A stretch of 64,000 nucleotides of DNA from an uncultured Polaribacter sp. (GTDB lineage Bacteria > Bacteroidota > Bacteroidia > Flavobacteriales > Flavobacteriaceae). Shown one piece after another: positions 15,116-24,669 of the stretch (the first letter of the stretch is position 1; every line of letters begins with the position of its first letter). A program made the translations under genes and the position numbers. Under the pieces are notes generated by a model, which worked only from the letters and a program-made list of their open reading frames with translations, did not search any database and was not told the DNA's origin. The DNA is taken from assembly GCF_947503855.1 (NCBI RefSeq), contig NZ_CANNFF010000006.1, positions 124,001 to 188,000 of the forward strand. Direction: 5' to 3'.

Positions 15116-17104
15116 TTATACACTTTCTTTTAAAACAGTAATTTCATCACGTAATTTTGCAGCAGCAATAAAATCTAAAGCTTTGGCAGCTGTTTCCATT
15201 TTTTTACGTTTGTCTCTAATACGTTTTTCTATTTCTTCTTTAGGTAAATATTGCAGATCTTGTTCTGCAGCTACCTGTTTTGCGTTGTCATAATGATAGC
15301 TAGACACTGCAGTTTTGGTTAATGTATTGTCAATTTTTTTGTTAATCTGGGTAGGAGTAATATTGTTCTTGATGTTGTAAGCAATTTGCTTTTCTCTTCT
15401 ACGTTCAGTTTCATCTATGGTTTTTTGCATGCTTTCTGTTATTTTATCTGCATACATAATTGCCAAACCATTTACATTTCTAGCGGCTCTACCTACTGTT
15501 TGCGTTAAAGATTTGGTATTTCTTAAAAAACCTTCTTTATCTGCATCTAAAATAGCGACTAAAGACACTTCTGGTAAATCTAAACCTTCTCTTAATAAGT
15601 TTACCCCAATTAATACATCAAACAAACCTTTGCGCAAATCTTGCATAATTTCTACACGTTCTAAAGTATCTACATCAGAATGGATGTACCTACAACGTAT
15701 ATCAACTCGTGTTAAATATTTAGTTAATTCTTCTGCCATTCTCTTGGTTAAAGTTGTTACCAATGTGCGTTCGTCTTTTTCAACTCTTTGTTGTATTTCT
15801 TCAATTAAATCGTCAATTTGATTCAAACTAGGTCTTACTTCTATTGGTGGATCTAATAAACCTGTAGGTCTAATAATTTGTTCAACAAAAACACCTTCTG
15901 TTTTTTGTAATTCGTAATCAGCCGGAGTTGCAGAAACAAAAATAGTTTGGTTTTGAATGGCTTCAAATTCATCAAATTTTAAAGGTCTATTATCCATGGC
16001 AGCTGGCAAACGAAAACCATATTCAACCAAATTTTCTTTTCTACTTCTATCTCCACCATACATGGCATGTGTTTGCGGAACTGTAACGTGACTTTCATCT
16101 ATCACCATTAAATAATCATCTGGAAAATAATCTAACAAACAGAAAGGCCTTGTACCTGGTTGTCTGCCATCTAAATATCTAGAATAGTTTTCGATTCCTG
16201 AACAATAGCCCAATTCACGTATCATTTCTAAATCGAATTCTGTACGTTCTTTAATTCTTTTAGCTTCTAAATGTTTGCCTATTTCATTAAAAAAATCTAC
16301 CTGTTTCATCATGTCTTCTTGAATTTGATGAATGGCATTTTGTAAAACATCTGGAGAGGTTACAAACAAGTTTGCTGGGTAAATACTTAACTCGTCAAAA
16401 GTATTTATAACTGCATTGCTTTCTAAATCGAACAATTCAATTTCCTCAATTTCATCACCAAAAAAGTGAATTTTATATCCATTATCACCATAAGATGGAT
16501 AAATAGTGACTACATCACCTTTTACCTTAAAAGTTCCGCTTTTTACTTCATATTCGGTTCTAGCGTATAAACTTTGCACTAATTGATGTAAAAATTTGGT
16601 TCTAGAAATTAATTGGCCCACAGCCACAGGAATAATATTTCTTTTAAATTCTGTAGGATTTCCAATACCATACAAGCAAGAAACAGAGGCTACAACTAGT
16701 ACATCTCTTCTACCAGAAAGTAGGGAAGAAGTGGTGCTTAAACGCAACCTTTCGATGTCTTCATTAATAGATAAATCTTTTTCTATATAAGTACCTGTAA
16801 CAGGTATGTATGCTTCTGGTTGATAATAATCGTAATAAGAAACAAAATATTCTACAGCATTATCTGGAAAAAACTGTTTAAACTCAGAATATAATTGTGC
16901 AGCTAAGGTTTTATTATGCGCTAAAACCAAGGTAGGTTTTTTAACTTCTTGCACAACATTAGCAACCGTAAATGTTTTACCAGAACCAGTAACACCTAAT
17001 AAAGTTTGATATTTTTCGCCATTGTTAATTGCTTGCGAAAGTTCTTTAATAGCTTTTGGTTGGTCTCCTGTCGGAGAAAATTCTGAAACGAGTTTGAATT
17101 GCAT
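15116..17104 (-). CDS. uvrB: Excinuclease ABC subunit B (UvrB)
   Basis: The 662-residue protein is full-length UvrB, the damage-verifying helicase of nucleotide excision repair. It starts FSPTGDQPKAI and has Walker A LGVTGSGKTFTVA. The beta-hairpin region reads EYFVSYYDYYQPEAYIP, the part that inserts between DNA strands. Walker B-like VIDESHV, SATPADYE and motif VI QTVGRAARN follow. The C-terminal UVR domain (KEEIEKRIRDKRKKMETAAK) that binds UvrC is intact. Partners UvrA and UvrC are elsewhere. It converges with the nucleotidase gene and is followed upstream by the T9SS protein gene on the same strand after 68 nt. Confidence 0.98.
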   Translation of the reverse strand: MQFKLVSEFSPTGDQPKAIKELSQAINNGEKYQTLLGVTGSGKTFTVANVVQEVKKPTLVLAHNKTLAAQLYSEFKQFFPDNAVEYFVSYYDYYQPEAYIPVTGTYIEKDLSINEDIERLRLSTTSSLLSGRRDVLVVASVSCLYGIGNPTEFKRNIIPVAVGQLISRTKFLHQLVQSLYARTEYEVKSGTFKVKGDVVTIYPSYGDNGYKIHFFGDEIEEIELFDLESNAVINTFDELSIYPANLFVTSPDVLQNAIHQIQEDMMKQVDFFNEIGKHLEAKRIKERTEFDLEMIRELGYCSGIENYSRYLDGRQPGTRPFCLLDYFPDDYLMVIDESHVTVPQTHAMYGGDRSRKENLVEYGFRLPAAMDNRPLKFDEFEAIQNQTIFVSATPADYELQKTEGVFVEQIIRPTGLLDPPIEVRPSLNQIDDLIEEIQQRVEKDERTLVTTLTKRMAEELTKYLTRVDIRCRYIHSDVDTLERVEIMQDLRKGLFDVLIGVNLLREGLDLPEVSLVAILDADKEGFLRNTKSLTQTVGRAARNVNGLAIMYADKITESMQKTIDETERRREKQIAYNIKNNITPTQINKKIDNTLTKTAVSSYHYDNAKQVAAEQDLQYLPKEEIEKRIRDKRKKMETAAKALDFIAAAKLRDEITVLKESV

Positions 17105-17172
17105 ACTGTAAAAATACGGATTGTAAATGTATTTTTATTTTCTAATTAGACTAAACTTTCCTGTTTTTATTC

Positions 17173-20100
17173 TTATCTTCTAACCAAAGAAAAATTTCCT
17201 TTTTTGTTGATGGTTGGTTTAGTTTTGTCAGCAGGAATTAAGGTGATGTTATACCAATAATCGTCTGAGGTTAGTAATTTGCCATTGTAAGTACCATTCC
17301 AACCTTGGGAGTCTACAGGAATTTGTGCGACTAATTTACCATACCTATTAAAAATATTGATACTTGCATTCGGATAAAAAGTTTTGTTAGCGCCTTTTAC
17401 TGCCCAAGTATCATTTTTACCATCGCCATTTGGTGTAAAGAATTTTGGAAACTGAATAACAGAAACTTGCAAAGTAGCATCTGGTACACATCCATTTTTA
17501 TCGTTTACAATAATGGTGTAAATACCACCTTCTAAGTTTTCAAATAAAGGTTCGTTTTGAAATGGAGTGGTGGTGTTTTTATCATCATTTTTTAATGCAA
17601 ATTGATAATCACCAGGACCTAAATCGTTATTTATAATATCTATAGAGATGGATAAATTTGCATCACTGCTAATAATATTTCCTTCATCTACAATGGTTAC
17701 AAAGCTAGGCAATAGATTTGCAGGATTGGATTCGTTCACAACAATAGTTTCTGATCTAGTACAATTGGTACCATTGGTAGTGGTTGCAGTAACTGTGTAA
17801 TTTCCACCTACTGTAACATCTGCAGTTTCTGCAAAACTAATAATTGTTCCTGTGGAATCTTTCCATTCATAATTGTAAACCTCTGCAGGATTTTCTACCC
17901 CAATGGTTAAGGATGTATCATTCAAACAAAAAATTTGAGGAGAAGTTACCCTAAAATCAGGTAAAGGATTTACAATTAATTGAAAACGAGCATCATCATT
18001 TATACACAAAGTTCTTTTATTTTGAATGCGAACAAAAATAGTTTCTGTAGGATTTGAATTGGTGTAAGGAGAAGCAATTGGTGCAAATCCAGTAGCAGCA
18101 TCTATATCATTTGCATGAAATGTAACATTAAAATCATCTGGATCTTGCGAACCTAATAAAGCTGGAATTTGGCTATCTAAATCGATGTTTTGAATGATTC
18201 CATTAGTATCATCACCATCCAAATCATCATCACAATAAGAAAGGTTAGAAACAGGTGTAAAAGTAGGTTCTGGATTTACAATAACATCAAAATTAGAAAT
18301 ACCATTTACACAAGAAGTGGTTGTGTTTACAACACGAACAAAAATGGTTTCTCTATTAGGTGTTAAGTTCGAATAAGGAGAACTTAGAGTATTGTTTCCA
18401 TTTTGAGCATCAGTTAAATTTCTATGATAAGAAACTGTATGATTTGCAGGGTCTTGTGTTCCTAAAATTCCTGCAGTTTGACTTGTTAAATCGATAGTTT
18501 GCGAAAAACCATTTCTTGCAGAGCCATCAGAATTATCATCACAGATTTCTAAATCTGCCACAAAATTTGCCACAGGAATAGGATTTACAATTAGATTAAA
18601 ACTGGTATGATCTGTAAAACAGCCAGTATTATTGTTGGTTACTCGTACAAAAATTGGTTGTATATCTCTAACTGTATTAGCAAAAGGAGAAGTTTGCGGG
18701 TTTGAACCTGAATTTGCTTCAGCTGCAGAAAGGTGGTAGGTTACCGAAAAATCGGCAGGATTTTGAGAGCCTAAAATACTAGCTGTTTGAGCTTCTAAGT
18801 CGAAGTTTTGTTTAATTCCGTTTTCTGCATCACCATCTGTAACATCATCACATAATTCTAAATCTGTAACTGGGTTTGCAGTTGGTGTGGAGTTAACTTG
18901 AAGGTTAAATTGCCCCAAACCTTGACAGTTATTATTTATAGTACTTAATATTTTATAGTAAATAGGAAATTGAATTCCACCAGGAACGTTTGTAATCTCT
19001 ATTTTATTTAAATTATTTCTATAATTAGTAATATCGATTTCATTTAAAGAGTTTGCTCTGTCTGTAATGTTTTCGTAAAATGTAACTTCTGTATTTGGTG
19101 GCGGATTTATACCTGATATTACTGCATTTTCATCTAAAGAAAAATGGGTTATACCATCTGTATCACTATTCATACCAGGAGTATCTACACCATTCGCATC
19201 TAAAAAATCATCACATTCTGCTGGTTGTAATACATTGTATGGATTGTCTGGAGTTTGGCCAACATTTATGGTTAACTCAACAATATCTCTGGTACAGTTT
19301 TGGCTTGTAAAGACTTTAACAAATACAGACTGTGTAGCATTCGGTTGAACAGGATAAGAGGTAATGTTTGTAATTTCTGATGCACCTAAAGCATCTGAAA
19401 AAAACTGAAATCTTACATTTGGGGTATTAGAAATACTGAGTTGTGCTGAAGTTAAGTTAATTGTAGGATTGGTGTTATTGGCACTAACACAGTGGTCAAA
19501 AATTGGATTTGATGAAACTACGGGCAAAGGATCTACAATGAGTTCTAATGTTTTAGAAGTATCAAAACAAGCAGCGTTGTTTATGTTTTCTACTCTAATG
19601 TAAACGGTTTGAGAGTTAGTTACAGAATGGTTGGTATTCTTATTGATTATGGTGCTAGCATCATTGGTTTCTGCACCTAATTGAGTTGTGTGGTAGGTGA
19701 TGGTATATTGTGTATTATTTAAAGTTCCTAATATTTCTGAATCCTTTGAGCTTAATACAAAATTATTAATGACTTCATCAGTATCTCCACCAGCACTTGC
19801 ATTGTCATCACAAATTCTGTAAGGGGTTGGTTGTATAGGTTCTGGAAACCCAGTTACTGCAAGTTTAAATGTAGTAATATTAAAACAAGCATTTGGTGCT
19901 TTTGTATTTTGTACTCTTGCATAAACTATTTGCGAGCTAAAAGCAGTTGGGTTTGTAAAAGAATCTGGTAAAGGATTATCTCCTGAATTAGCATCAGCTA
20001 AATTATCAAAATATAATACATCAAAAATTGCTGGGTCTAAACTGCCTAAAATCGTGTTTTTATTTTCTGTGGTTAAATCGAATGTATTAAATCCATCATT

Positions 20101-21597
20101 ATCTGTGTCACAAAAAAGAATATCATTTGGTTTCGTAGCAACTGCAGCTTCAAACACGCCTATATTAAAAGTAGCTTCATATTTTGTAATATTTCCACAA
20201 TCATCGGTAAGTTCTAAAACTAAAGTATATTTACCTGCATTTGCTGGAGAAATATTAGTTAAAACTAAATTTTGATCGCTAGAAACTACAGATGTGTTTG
20301 TGCCATTGTCAAAAGTCCATTCATAAGTTCTATTGTTACCAGAGATTGTCTCTGGTGCAAGTGTCTTATTTTCTCCAATACAAAACTCTAAATCTTGGTT
20401 ATTGATAACGATATCTTTATCAACATCTTTTATTTCGATTGGAAGTAATAAAGATGATAAAAAAGGAGGTAAACCCTGGCCAGCTGTAATCGCTCCATTT
20501 CCAACTCTAACTGTTTGATGAGAGTAGTCACATGCTATCCCTAATTCGTCTGGTTTATTAACAACACTTATAAAATTAGAATTATTAGAAGTCCAGTATA
20601 TTTTTCCATCAGGACCTAATTGTAAAGCCCCTCTAGTATTTACATATTGGTGAACAAGGTATCGGCTAGCATTAATTTCTGCTAAGGTTGGTTTTGTTAA
20701 ATCAAATTGATATAAGCTTTCAATAGATTCGGTAAAAGAACCAGTAGATAAGTACAATCTTCTACTAGAAGCAGAAAACTCTACACCATAAACTTCTTCA
20801 AAAATGTTAAGTTGATTTGCAAAACTAGTGTTGTTAAAATTTGTAACCTCTCCAGTTTCATCGTTAAAATTAAATAAATAAGCCCTATTACTCATATTTC
20901 CAGAAGCTAACTTTGTGCCATCTGGTGATACTTTTAAATATCCTCTTGGATCGCTAGTCGCATTATAGCCAATAATAGTACTTACTTTTGGGTCTCCCGA
21001 ATTAACACCATTATTATCTACTTTGTATGCATAGAAATTGTTACCATGTGCAGAGATAACCCAAAAAGTACTGCAATCTTTTGCTTTTACAGCTGTTACT
21101 TTTTCAGACCAATTAGGATGATCAGAAAGATTTCCTAAAACGACAGGGCCAGCTACAACATCACCTAAACCACCATTTAAAGACATATCTATTGTATAAT
21201 ACCAAAAACCAGCATTTTCACTAGATTGTGCACCAACCGTAAATAAATAATAAATATTAGGTTTTCCAGGTGCTGGTATAGTTAAAGCAGATTGTGAACT
21301 TGAAGAATCTCCTTCTAAACCAGTACCATTAGGCATGGGGGTGTTATTTTTATTCCAAATGGTTAAATTTCTACCATCAGATGTTGGTGCTCCTACATAA
21401 AATAATAAATTACCATTCGCATCAGAGAATGAAGAGCAGCCTTCTAAAGTATTTAATTGACTTCCATTAACTGGAACTGGACTGCCAGAATTAAAATCTA
21501 AAGCAGCTCCATTACCAAAATACCAAAAATTAGCTTCTTTTTGTGAAAATGTATTTAATGAAATAAATAGTAAAAATAGCGATAATATATTTTTCAT
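17173..21597 (-). CDS. Large secreted repeat protein with a T9SS type B (gliding-motility-type) sorting domain
   Basis: The 1474-residue protein has a signal peptide (first 18 residues, ending NTFSQ). An N-terminal 370-residue region with beta-propeller-like repeats (EANFWYFGNG..., LQLGPDGKIYWT) follows, then a PKD/Ig-like segment near 410-480. About eight Ig-like repeats come next, with CDD..DGD, TITYH/VTYH and IFVRV motifs between roughly 485 and 1240. The C-terminus FPKFFTPNGDGKNDTWAVKG, IFNRYGKLV and WNGTYNGKLL is the type B sorting domain (gliding motility-associated C-terminal domain) that directs export through the type IX system and cell-surface attachment. Many Cys pairs suggest extracellular folding. 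It is probably an adhesin or surface component; the ligand is unknown. A TATATTTG promoter motif lies at 21623-21630. Confidence 0.9.
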   Translation of the reverse strand: MKNILSLFLLFISLNTFSQKEANFWYFGNGAALDFNSGSPVPVNGSQLNTLEGCSSFSDANGNLLFYVGAPTSDGRNLTIWNKNNTPMPNGTGLEGDSSSSQSALTIPAPGKPNIYYLFTVGAQSSENAGFWYYTIDMSLNGGLGDVVAGPVVLGNLSDHPNWSEKVTAVKAKDCSTFWVISAHGNNFYAYKVDNNGVNSGDPKVSTIIGYNATSDPRGYLKVSPDGTKLASGNMSNRAYLFNFNDETGEVTNFNNTSFANQLNIFEEVYGVEFSASSRRLYLSTGSFTESIESLYQFDLTKPTLAEINASRYLVHQYVNTRGALQLGPDGKIYWTSNNSNFISVVNKPDELGIACDYSHQTVRVGNGAITAGQGLPPFLSSLLLPIEIKDVDKDIVINNQDLEFCIGENKTLAPETISGNNRTYEWTFDNGTNTSVVSSDQNLVLTNISPANAGKYTLVLELTDDCGNITKYEATFNIGVFEAAVATKPNDILFCDTDNDGFNTFDLTTENKNTILGSLDPAIFDVLYFDNLADANSGDNPLPDSFTNPTAFSSQIVYARVQNTKAPNACFNITTFKLAVTGFPEPIQPTPYRICDDNASAGGDTDEVINNFVLSSKDSEILGTLNNTQYTITYHTTQLGAETNDASTIINKNTNHSVTNSQTVYIRVENINNAACFDTSKTLELIVDPLPVVSSNPIFDHCVSANNTNPTINLTSAQLSISNTPNVRFQFFSDALGASEITNITSYPVQPNATQSVFVKVFTSQNCTRDIVELTINVGQTPDNPYNVLQPAECDDFLDANGVDTPGMNSDTDGITHFSLDENAVISGINPPPNTEVTFYENITDRANSLNEIDITNYRNNLNKIEITNVPGGIQFPIYYKILSTINNNCQGLGQFNLQVNSTPTANPVTDLELCDDVTDGDAENGIKQNFDLEAQTASILGSQNPADFSVTYHLSAAEANSGSNPQTSPFANTVRDIQPIFVRVTNNNTGCFTDHTSFNLIVNPIPVANFVADLEICDDNSDGSARNGFSQTIDLTSQTAGILGTQDPANHTVSYHRNLTDAQNGNNTLSSPYSNLTPNRETIFVRVVNTTTSCVNGISNFDVIVNPEPTFTPVSNLSYCDDDLDGDDTNGIIQNIDLDSQIPALLGSQDPDDFNVTFHANDIDAATGFAPIASPYTNSNPTETIFVRIQNKRTLCINDDARFQLIVNPLPDFRVTSPQIFCLNDTSLTIGVENPAEVYNYEWKDSTGTIISFAETADVTVGGNYTVTATTTNGTNCTRSETIVVNESNPANLLPSFVTIVDEGNIISSDANLSISIDIINNDLGPGDYQFALKNDDKNTTTPFQNEPLFENLEGGIYTIIVNDKNGCVPDATLQVSVIQFPKFFTPNGDGKNDTWAVKGANKTFYPNASINIFNRYGKLVAQIPVDSQGWNGTYNGKLLTSDDYWYNITLIPADKTKPTINKKGNFSLVRR
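18180..18860 (-). repeat. Tandem protein repeats with an exact 309-nt period
   Basis: The CDD-encoding word recurs at 18226, 18535 and 18844, exactly 309 nt apart twice, so three successive Ig-like repeats of 103 residues are in register. Each runs from CDD..DGD through a YH strand to IFVRV and LIVNP. Confidence 0.65.
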
Positions 21598-21622
21598 CTG
21601 ACGGTATTTCTATTCTTTAGTT

Positions 21623-21630
21623 CAAATATA
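21623..21630 (-). promoter_or_regulatory. Putative promoter of the T9SS type B repeat protein
   Basis: On the minus strand this reads TATATTTG (TAnnTTTG), 25 nt upstream of the ATG at 21597. Confidence 0.45.
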
Positions 21631-21641
21631 TTTAAAAAGTA

Positions 21642-22487
21642 CTACAAATCTCTCTTTTTTAACAGTGTAAATGATAGGTAAATGAAGATGAATGTCCACG
21701 CTGAAACGATAGCAATATTAGAAAACTCTACATCGTAACTTTTGGTAAATGTTTCTCCAATTTGATTGGCTACAGACTTAACAGCACCCAATCTAGAAAA
21801 TGGTTCTTTTATTAAATTGCCCATAGCTTCAAAAGGTGAAAACTGCATAATACCATCTACTTTTTCTGTAGTATTTTCTGAAGCTTTAAAAAACCAGAAT
21901 AGGTATCCTTTAAAAATACTTTCTATAAAAAACCAAACAACCATTCCGCCTACAGCAAACGCAGAACGTTTAACTAAAATTCCAAAAAACAAGCCCATAG
22001 AAAAGAAACCCACTAGTTTTAAAAAAAAAGCAAAAAGGTATTGTAAATCTGTTATTATAATGGCAAATTCATCATAATCTGAATACGCAAAACCTAAAAT
22101 AAGAGATACTACAAATACAAATAATGTAGATACTAAAGCAAATATAATTACTGTGTAAAATTTAGAAAGTATAAACTCTTTTTTGCTTAACCCATCTATT
22201 AAATTTTGTTTTAGTGTTTTATAACTATATTCATTAGCCATCATAGAAACAATCACTAATAATAGAAAAAACTTTAAAATAGCTGCTACATAGGTATTAA
22301 AGTGCCAGATGTATGGAAAGTTAAAAATACCAATTTCTGCTAAGTGAAATTTTATAGGGCCAATATCAAACTTAATGGCTGCTATGAATGCGATACAGGT
22401 TAATAAACCAAAGTAAATGATAGATAATACTTTACTGGCTCTATTGTGTTTTAATTTATGAAATTCTATGGTTAATAATCTTAACAT
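21642..22487 (-). CDS. ABC-2 type transporter permease
   Basis: The 281-residue protein has about six hydrophobic segments. It begins MLRLLTIEFHKLKHNRASKVL, the cytoplasmic amphipathic start usual in ABC-2 permeases, and keeps MMANEYSYKTLKQNLIDGLSKKEFILSKF, which follows the family pattern of a coupling helix next to the second membrane span. It should form the membrane half of an exporter with the ATP-binding protein encoded 58 nt upstream on the same strand. Such two-gene systems export lipids, peptides or antibiotics. The substrate is unknown. Confidence 0.87.
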   Translation of the reverse strand: MLRLLTIEFHKLKHNRASKVLSIIYFGLLTCIAFIAAIKFDIGPIKFHLAEIGIFNFPYIWHFNTYVAAILKFFLLLVIVSMMANEYSYKTLKQNLIDGLSKKEFILSKFYTVIIFALVSTLFVFVVSLILGFAYSDYDEFAIIITDLQYLFAFFLKLVGFFSMGLFFGILVKRSAFAVGGMVVWFFIESIFKGYLFWFFKASENTTEKVDGIMQFSPFEAMGNLIKEPFSRLGAVKSVANQIGETFTKSYDVEFSNIAIVSAWTFIFIYLSFTLLKKRDL

Positions 22488-22545
22488 TTTGTGATGTGTT
22501 TAAAGAATATAGGTTTCGATTATTATCGAAATTAGATATCGTTGA

Positions 22546-23442
22546 TTACTTTTTAGTTAAATCTAAAAATTGTTGTTCTAAACTTGGTTTTCGTTTTACC
22601 AAATGACTCAAAACAATACCTTTAGTAAATAAATAGCTGTTTATTTCTTCTGCAGAAATTGCATCTTTAAGGCTTGCAATAATAGTTTCGTGTTCTTTTG
22701 TAACTTTTAAAATAGCAGGATGTTTTTCTAACTCGTCTAAAAGTCCAGCATCATTATTGGCAACTTTAAGCTCAAGCAAACCATTAGAAGCTGTCATACC
22801 ATCAACTCTACCGCTGTATAATTTTACACCTTTTTTAATCACTATTACATGAGAACAAACTTTTTCTACTTCATCCAATAGGTGAGAGGCTAACAAAATT
22901 GTAGTACCTGTGCTTGCAATTTTCTGAATTATTTGTCTAATTTCATGAATTCCTTGTGGGTCTAAACCATTTGTTGGCTCATCTAAAATTAAGATTTCTG
23001 GGTCGTTTAATAATGCAGATGCAATTGCTAAACGTTGTTTCATTCCTAAAGAGTAGGTTTTAAACTTACTGTCTCTTCTTTCAAAAAGATTTACTGTTTT
23101 TAGTTTTTCGTTTATTTTATCGTTAGAAATTCCTTTAATTGTACAAATTAGTTTTAAATTTTGTACTGCAGTCATGTAAGGATAAAAGTTAGGACGCTCA
23201 ATAATAGCCCCAACTTTTTTTAAAGCTTCATGCGTGGATAATTTTCCATCGAACCAAGAAAACTCGCCAGAAGTTCTGTTTACAACATTTAAGATGATAC
23301 CTAAAGTGGTAGATTTTCCGCTTCCATTTGGCCCTAAAATACCGTAAACATTTCCTTTTTGAATATCAAAAGAAAGCTTGTTCACTGCATGTACAGTGCC
23401 GTATTTTTTGTCAAGATTTTTAAGAGATAAGATAGTTTCCAA
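22546..23442 (-). CDS. ABC transporter ATP-binding protein (ABC-2 exporter partner)
   Basis: The 298-residue ATPase has Walker A GPNGSGKSTT near residue 40, signature YSLGMKQRLAIA, Walker B ILILDEPTNGLDP and the switch His in LLASHLLDEVEK. The C-terminal 80 residues (LELKVANND..., IIASLKDAISAEEIN) form the accessory domain seen in CcmA/BcrA-like ATPases. It pairs with the permease gene 58 nt downstream. The two form a probable operon transcribed toward the T9SS gene. Confidence 0.95.
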   Translation of the reverse strand: METILSLKNLDKKYGTVHAVNKLSFDIQKGNVYGILGPNGSGKSTTLGIILNVVNRTSGEFSWFDGKLSTHEALKKVGAIIERPNFYPYMTAVQNLKLICTIKGISNDKINEKLKTVNLFERRDSKFKTYSLGMKQRLAIASALLNDPEILILDEPTNGLDPQGIHEIRQIIQKIASTGTTILLASHLLDEVEKVCSHVIVIKKGVKLYSGRVDGMTASNGLLELKVANNDAGLLDELEKHPAILKVTKEHETIIASLKDAISAEEINSYLFTKGIVLSHLVKRKPSLEQQFLDLTKK

Positions 23443-23663
23443 AGAAATTGTTTTAGTCGGTTATGTAGGTAAGACGACTAATTTACAATTTTGTTACTTA
23501 AAATAGGTGTAATTGTTAAAACGTTTAATTGTTTAACTGTAAATTAAAAACAGTAACAAATTTAATTAAAGCACTTAAATTCAAAAATTTAGCTTTTATT
23601 TATATAAAATTAATAGGTTCCTGTCTATTACACAGATAAACAATTACACAGTTACACTTTTTA

Positions 23664-24167
23664 TTAATATTCATTAAAATCAAAATCATCATCAAAATGA
23701 CCAAATTCATCATCAATATTTCCTTCATCACCAAAATTATCCTCTAATTTGTCTGCAATAAACTCTTTTTCTGGTGCTTCATTTGGTATTTCTCCCACAG
23801 AAAGTATCGTTTGTGGTAAATTGCCTTTTTGTTCTAATGAAATATCTACAACATCTACATAGAAAGTCCACATGTTTAAAAAATCATACACATAAATTAA
23901 CTTGGTGTTAATTGTAGGTAATGTGTCTTTTAAAAAACAGTTTTGCATAGAAATACCTTCTCCAGCTTCTGCCATATTAAAAAGCGGAATTTCCTCACCT
24001 TGATTCCATTCGTCATCTGTTCTGTAAAAAGAAGCCATTTCTTGACCATCGAAACCAAAAGATTTTGCAATTGTAAAATGCAAATCTTCTAAACTAAAAG
24101 AATCGTTTACTAACAAGGTTCTAATTACGTCTTCTTGAGTGTCTAAAATTACACGGATTTTGTACAT
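23664..24167 (-). CDS. IS1096 passenger TnpR / pRiA4b ORF-3 family protein
   Basis: The 167-residue protein matches the pRiA4 ORF-3-like fold: MYKIRVILDTQEDVIRTLLV, then SLEDLHFTIAKSFGFDG, ASFYRTDDEWNQGEEI and KLIYVYDFLNMWTFYVDVV. The last 40 residues are strongly acidic. Despite the family name, which comes from an IS element passenger gene, this is a widespread chromosomal gene in Flavobacteriaceae, and no transposon ends are visible here. Its function is unknown. A TATTTTTG promoter motif lies 23 nt upstream, divergent from the thioesterase gene. Confidence 0.85.
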   Translation of the reverse strand: MYKIRVILDTQEDVIRTLLVNDSFSLEDLHFTIAKSFGFDGQEMASFYRTDDEWNQGEEIPLFNMAEAGEGISMQNCFLKDTLPTINTKLIYVYDFLNMWTFYVDVVDISLEQKGNLPQTILSVGEIPNEAPEKEFIADKLEDNFGDEGNIDDEFGHFDDDFDFNEY

Positions 24168-24190
24168 AAAATGCTTTAACTTTTCTGCAA

Positions 24191-24198
24191 CAAAAATA
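24191..24198 (-). promoter_or_regulatory. Putative promoter of the pRiA4b ORF-3-like gene
   Basis: The minus strand reads TATTTTTG (TAnnTTTG), 23 nt before the ATG at 24167. No clear -33 element. Confidence 0.45.
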
Positions 24199-24238
24199 CA
24201 ATTTTTTATACGTATTTTTACATTGTAAACAAGCTAAT

Positions 24239-24661
24239 ATGGATAAACCTACAATTTTAAATGCATTTAATGACCGTACTAAAAATACGTTAATGGAAAC
24301 TCTTGATATTGAATATATTGACGTTGGTAAAGATTTTTTGACTGCAAAAATGCCTGTTAATAGTAAAGTGCATCAACCCTATGGACAATTGCATGGTGGT
24401 GCTACTGCAGCATTAGCAGAAAGTGTGGGTAGTGCTGCTTCTAATTTTTTTATTGATAATAAAACCCAATTTATAAATGGGATTCAACTATCTATAAATC
24501 ATATAAAAAGTAAAAGGGAAGGTGTTGTTTTTGCTACTGCAAAAAATATTCATAAAGGAAGAACAACACATTTGTGGGAAGTAACCATTGTAGACGAAGA
24601 AAACAAACTTATTTCTATTGCAAAAATGACTAATATTGTTTTAAATATTCCTAAAAAATAA
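24239..24661 (+). CDS. Hotdog-fold thioesterase (PaaI/MenI-like)
   Basis: The 140-residue protein has the hotdog-fold acyl-CoA thioesterase motif GQLHGGATAALAESVGS, with the conserved glycines and active-site Glu. It has further strand patterns FINGIQLSINHIKSKREGVVFATAKNIHKGRTTHLWEV. Isochorismate synthase follows 8 nt downstream, so the likely role is MenI, hydrolysing 1,4-dihydroxy-2-naphthoyl-CoA in menaquinone synthesis. A general PaaI role is the alternative. Menaquinone is the usual quinone of this family. Confidence 0.88.
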   Translation: MDKPTILNAFNDRTKNTLMETLDIEYIDVGKDFLTAKMPVNSKVHQPYGQLHGGATAALAESVGSAASNFFIDNKTQFINGIQLSINHIKSKREGVVFATAKNIHKGRTTHLWEVTIVDEENKLISIAKMTNIVLNIPKK

Positions 24662-24669
24662 GCTTTATT

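Noticed and set aside
19095..19310. His-rich plus-strand frame inside the T9SS protein gene
   Set aside because: It is antisense to the well-supported repeat protein and reflects its D/N-rich codons.
23664..24167. Possible IS1096 insertion element
   Set aside because: Only the passenger-family protein name suggests it; no transposase, inverted ends or target duplication is present.
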